From Bacillus testis (lineage in GTDB: Bacteria > Bacillota > Bacilli > Bacillales > DSM-1321), in assembly GCF_001243895.1 (NCBI RefSeq), contig NZ_LN851186.1:2516162-2580161 (forward strand): a stretch of DNA of 64,000 nucleotides. Direction: 5' to 3'. The notes under the pieces were generated by a model. That model was not told the DNA's origin. It was given only the letters and a program-made list of their open reading frames with translations, and made no database searches. Positions within the stretch are counted from its first letter, which is position 1. Each line of letters starts with the position of its first letter. Below, in pieces: positions 61,378 to 64,000 of this stretch. Made by a program: the position numbers and the translations under genes.

Positions 61378-62223
61378 TCAATCCTCTACCTTGTTCATTT
61401 TGTCTATTTCCTCAAAGCTCAGCTTCAGTGGTTTCCTTAATACAAGCTGTGCCGCTTTCAATGAGGACAGCCTTTCAGTGCCTACATCCTCAAGCCGATA
61501 TCCGTTCTCTTCAAAAATTTTCCCCATCACTTGGTACCAGGTGTATTCCTCCAGGTCGTCACCGTTCTCCTTGATTTTGGAGAAAACCTCCGTCAATGCC
61601 GGTACGATAACCATTGTAAGGATGGTCTGTTTGAGCCTCGAATTCGCGTTGACAGCGTATTGCCCATATTCAAACGCAGGAAGGGAAATGACGATATGGT
61701 TCGAATGGATGTCCACTTCCATGAACTCACCTTCCACCGCTTTCTGAATGTTCACAATGGATGGGAGATCCAGGAATTCCGTATGGTCCTCGAATAGGTT
61801 CATTTCAATGGCTTCGCCGATTGCCAGGAAATTGCCCTTTTCGAAATGGATAGCGACACCTTTATACCAATCGTTCAGCTTATTGTTCGTATAGTTATGC
61901 AATGGACGATCCGCGACAACGAATGAATGGACGGCCACCTTTCCTCGCAATTGGTCGGTCGGGATGCTCACTTCCATTCTTCCACTATGAGACTTATAGA
62001 GTTTGCGAAAGCTCGTCTGCTGTCCTTCTATATGGAGCATGTACTTGGCGACTCCAGATGTAATCAGTCCGACAATCCCCTCATTGTCCAGCTCAAATTC
62101 AGCTTTTATTCTCAGTTCTCCGAATGAATTGACCACATCGTAGGCGACATGGAAGCTGGAATTTATATAATCGTCATTATCAGTCCTTAGCACGGGATAC
62201 GGGAAAGAATTACTTAACTTCAT
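61378..62223 (-). CDS. Unknown 281-aa protein of the GHKL-ATPase operon
   Basis: ATG at 62223 (MKLSNSFPYPVLRTDNDDYINSSF) has GGAGG 9 nt upstream, inside the end of the ATPase gene (14-nt overlap). The first half looks beta-rich (FHVAYDVVNSFGELRIKAEFEL, RMEVSIPTDQLRGKVAVHSFVVAD, WYKGVAIHFEKGNFLAIGEA) and the C-terminal part helical (SRLKQTILTMVIVPALTEVFSKI). I recognise no catalytic motif. It may be a structural or DNA/protein-binding partner of its neighbours. Confidence 0.65.
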   Translation of the reverse strand: MKLSNSFPYPVLRTDNDDYINSSFHVAYDVVNSFGELRIKAEFELDNEGIVGLITSGVAKYMLHIEGQQTSFRKLYKSHSGRMEVSIPTDQLRGKVAVHSFVVADRPLHNYTNNKLNDWYKGVAIHFEKGNFLAIGEAIEMNLFEDHTEFLDLPSIVNIQKAVEGEFMEVDIHSNHIVISLPAFEYGQYAVNANSRLKQTILTMVIVPALTEVFSKIKENGDDLEEYTWYQVMGKIFEENGYRLEDVGTERLSSLKAAQLVLRKPLKLSFEEIDKMNKVED

Positions 62224-64000
62224 AGACTTCCACCTCCATTGCACAGTACTCGCTATAGTCGACCTCAATTCGGATATTCAGGTTTTTCTTTTTCGTATCG
62301 CATGTAAAATGAACCGTATTCCCTGCTATCCTCTCTACATGGATATCACTATCCATGAAATGAGCTATCCTAACAGGCAGGTCGAAGTCGCTTTGTTCCC
62401 CCATGACGGTAAATTTCAATTCCCCCTTCTGGAGAGCCTTGTCGGGGGAAATCATGAATTGATAGGCACCATTGGCCTTATCGTTGCATATGTATTTCTG
62501 TTTGCTGGCAACAGGGGTCGTTTTTGGTGATTTCTTTTTTTCGTTACTTAAATTTCCTTCTGCTCCCTCATCGACATCATGCTTTCCTTCTGTTTCGGAA
62601 GTCCCGCCGCCGGCATCGCCTCCCTGGCCGCCCTCGGAGAATCCATTTCCTCCCGACTCGCCCGGCCCGATGCCGAATTCACCAAGTAGCTGTTCATCGA
62701 TATCGGAAGGTTCGGTCCCTTTCTTCCGTTGTTTCTTCTTAGGCTGCTGCTCTTTTTTCTTGTAGGTAATTGACTTGATGGTCGAATTGATTGATTCCGT
62801 TTTGTTTTTCCCTTGTTCGGAAACCGACACCCTATTAGGTAGGAAATCACTTAGTCCCACGGCGTCCATGACGTCCGCCGTGTTTCGATTGAACAGTTCC
62901 TTCACCTGCTCCCTGATGAATTTCCTCAGGTCAGCATAGATTTTGTTGGCCAATTTGGGGTCCTTTTCGTATCGGTTCGGCATCCAGCCATTATGCGCAG
63001 GATTCTCCAATTGCTTGAACAGGCTGTTCATATGGCTTCCGGTAATCATAAATAGACCAGTGAAGGAGATGCTTCCGTTGATGTTCTTCTGTTCAAAGAG
63101 CCTCATCCCTGTCTTCCTTGTCATAAGAACACGACGGTTCAAATCCTCTCCTTCCATGAGTAACAATTCAGCTTCCCCTTCCTCGAACGCAATCCCTCGT
63201 TTATAGGACCGGGCAGGATAAGGCACCTTTATTGTGTCTTCTGAAGACAGTAGCCGGTAATAATTCTTTAGGATGCGGTTCTCTTCATTGTCTTCCAATC
63301 CCCCGATCAATTCATCAAGGTTTTCATGGCTAATAGTGAAATCATTGACCTTCACAACAAGTTTTTTACGGAAGACGGTAATGAAGAAATTATGAAGGAT
63401 GGAACGAATGATTTCTTGTTCCCAACCGCTTCCCGGCTCGAACGCCGCAATGAAGATATCCGTTCCCGATTCGGCACGTTCGAATGAATGGTCGATATGG
63501 ATCAGCCCTTCGATGGCGCGCGAATCCTTATGGTCGGTGAAATATCCATTACCAACCGTTATTTCCTGGTTCTTTTTTATGAAAGACATGATATTCGCCA
63601 CACCGATATGGGAAGCATATCCGTCCTCGTCCAAGCTGGAATAGAAGAGCGTCCGCAATTGTGAATTCAGAAACGGTGCAGCCTTACCGATTCCGAAGCT
63701 GCCGCCGGATTCATCCCCTTTATTTGATGAACCAGCCTCCTTCACAAGCGAACTCCACGGTGAACCAAGTTCCGCTTCTTTCGCTCCTTTGAGGCCGATT
63801 GTGTTGAAATCACTTACTCTAAGGAAATTTAAATTCTTTTTGCCAAGCAGCTCTAACGCTTGATCGATGAATTCCTCGCTTTTTTTGTTCTTGTTTTTCC
63901 ACGTTTCCTCGCAGGCACGGAATACCTCGACCATTTCCCCTTTCCCTGGGAAAAGAGTCGTTTCAGCTGTGAACTGATTAAATTCGACCGTTACAGGCTT
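62210..64000 (-). CDS. GHKL (HSP90/MutL-like) ATPase, 5' end outside window
   Basis: The frame is open to the right edge (another 22 codons upstream of the first ATG at 63934), so the start and the N-box are outside. Visible are the G1-like FLRVSDFNTIGLKG, the glycine-rich lid SGGSFGIGKAAPFLNSQLRTLFYSS and SGTDIFIAAF, as in MutL/MORC/HSP90-type ATPases. After a transducer-like domain comes a basic linker (KKEQQPKKKQRKKG), a Gly-rich low-complexity stretch (about residues 425-465 from the 63934 ATG) and a C-terminal beta-rich domain (ALQKGELKFTVMGEQSDFDLPVRIAHFMD). It heads an operon of four overlapping or close genes beside restriction systems, so defence is likely. Confidence 0.75.
   Translation of the reverse strand, partial: KPVTVEFNQFTAETTLFPGKGEMVEVFRACEETWKNKNKKSEEFIDQALELLGKKNLNFLRVSDFNTIGLKGAKEAELGSPWSSLVKEAGSSNKGDESGGSFGIGKAAPFLNSQLRTLFYSSLDEDGYASHIGVANIMSFIKKNQEITVGNGYFTDHKDSRAIEGLIHIDHSFERAESGTDIFIAAFEPGSGWEQEIIRSILHNFFITVFRKKLVVKVNDFTISHENLDELIGGLEDNEENRILKNYYRLLSSEDTIKVPYPARSYKRGIAFEEGEAELLLMEGEDLNRRVLMTRKTGMRLFEQKNINGSISFTGLFMITGSHMNSLFKQLENPAHNGWMPNRYEKDPKLANKIYADLRKFIREQVKELFNRNTADVMDAVGLSDFLPNRVSVSEQGKNKTESINSTIKSITYKKKEQQPKKKQRKKGTEPSDIDEQLLGEFGIGPGESGGNGFSEGGQGGDAGGGTSETEGKHDVDEGAEGNLSNEKKKSPKTTPVASKQKYICNDKANGAYQFMISPDKALQKGELKFTVMGEQSDFDLPVRIAHFMDSDIHVERIAGNTVHFTCDTKKKNLNIRIEVDYSEYCAMEVEVYEVK

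Noticed and set aside
62308..62850. Plus-strand and shadow frames in the Gly/Lys-rich part of the GHKL gene
   Set aside because: Low-complexity coding sequence of the ATPase linker creates long open frames on both strands; no start signals support them.
1..64000. CRISPR arrays, tRNA and rRNA genes, complete insertion sequences
   Set aside because: I saw no regularly spaced repeats, no cloverleaf-like conserved tRNA ends and no transposase gene. A dedicated scan could still find a short RNA gene.

Overview
The window looks like a chromosomal segment of a low-to-moderate GC Bacillaceae-type Firmicute. The evidence is strong GGAGG ribosome-binding sites with ATG, GTG and TTG starts, TnrA/GlnR, Fur, CcpA-like (cre) and sigma-54 (SigL) sites of the Bacillus kind, and protein families typical of that group (DUF4181, PRD regulators, SelO, Opp systems). 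I cannot name the species. I saw no rRNA, tRNA or CRISPR array.

Layout. 0-9 kb is ordinary nutrient and housekeeping content, all on the minus strand: a polar amino-acid ABC transporter (cut by the left edge), a DsbA-family oxidoreductase, an ammonium transporter operon with two textbook TnrA/GlnR boxes and two downstream genes (DUF294 nucleotidyltransferase-like protein, DEDDh exonuclease), SelO and a CstA-family transporter. 9.3-16 kb is an AT-rich accessory stretch: a truncated tyrosine recombinase, a secreted protein with a tiny membrane protein, then single small genes (histidine phosphatase, NUDIX, HAD, DUF4181, two GNATs, a VOC protein), several with their own hairpin. 16-29 kb carries a pentapeptide-repeat protein, a six-gene Fur-box operon for a peptide/nickel-type ABC importer with a permease-ATPase fusion, a short-chain fatty acid (AtoE) transporter, and a PRD regulator with ascorbate-type PTS IIB and IIC.

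29-45 kb is a peptide-scavenging region. Four sigma-54 type -24/-12 promoters stand before oppA1, oppA2, the pepQ-oppBC-oppDF operon (minus strand) and a secreted anthrax-lethal-factor-like metallopeptidase. A sigma-54 enhancer-binding regulator is encoded in the middle. A near-identical 13-bp palindrome lies 78-87 bp upstream of three of these promoters. I infer one regulon: cut extracellular proline-rich protein, import the peptides, hydrolyse X-Pro.

45-64 kb is a defence island, all on the minus strand: a complete Wadjet (JetD-A-B-C), a 130-aa gene, an EVE-McrB plus DUF2357-nuclease type IV restriction pair, a decayed hsdR, a DUF262/HNH (GmrSD-like) protein, a DUF6339-like protein, an unknown 281-aa protein and a GHKL (HSP90/MutL-like) ATPase that runs off the right edge. 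The last four form one tightly packed operon and are the best candidate for a poorly described system.

The region is rich in gene fossils: a jetC 3' relic, a duplicated jetD 5' end, two differently broken copies of one lipoprotein gene, and pieces of maa, a YbbR-domain gene and hsdR. All family assignments come from reading motifs by eye; no database search was run.
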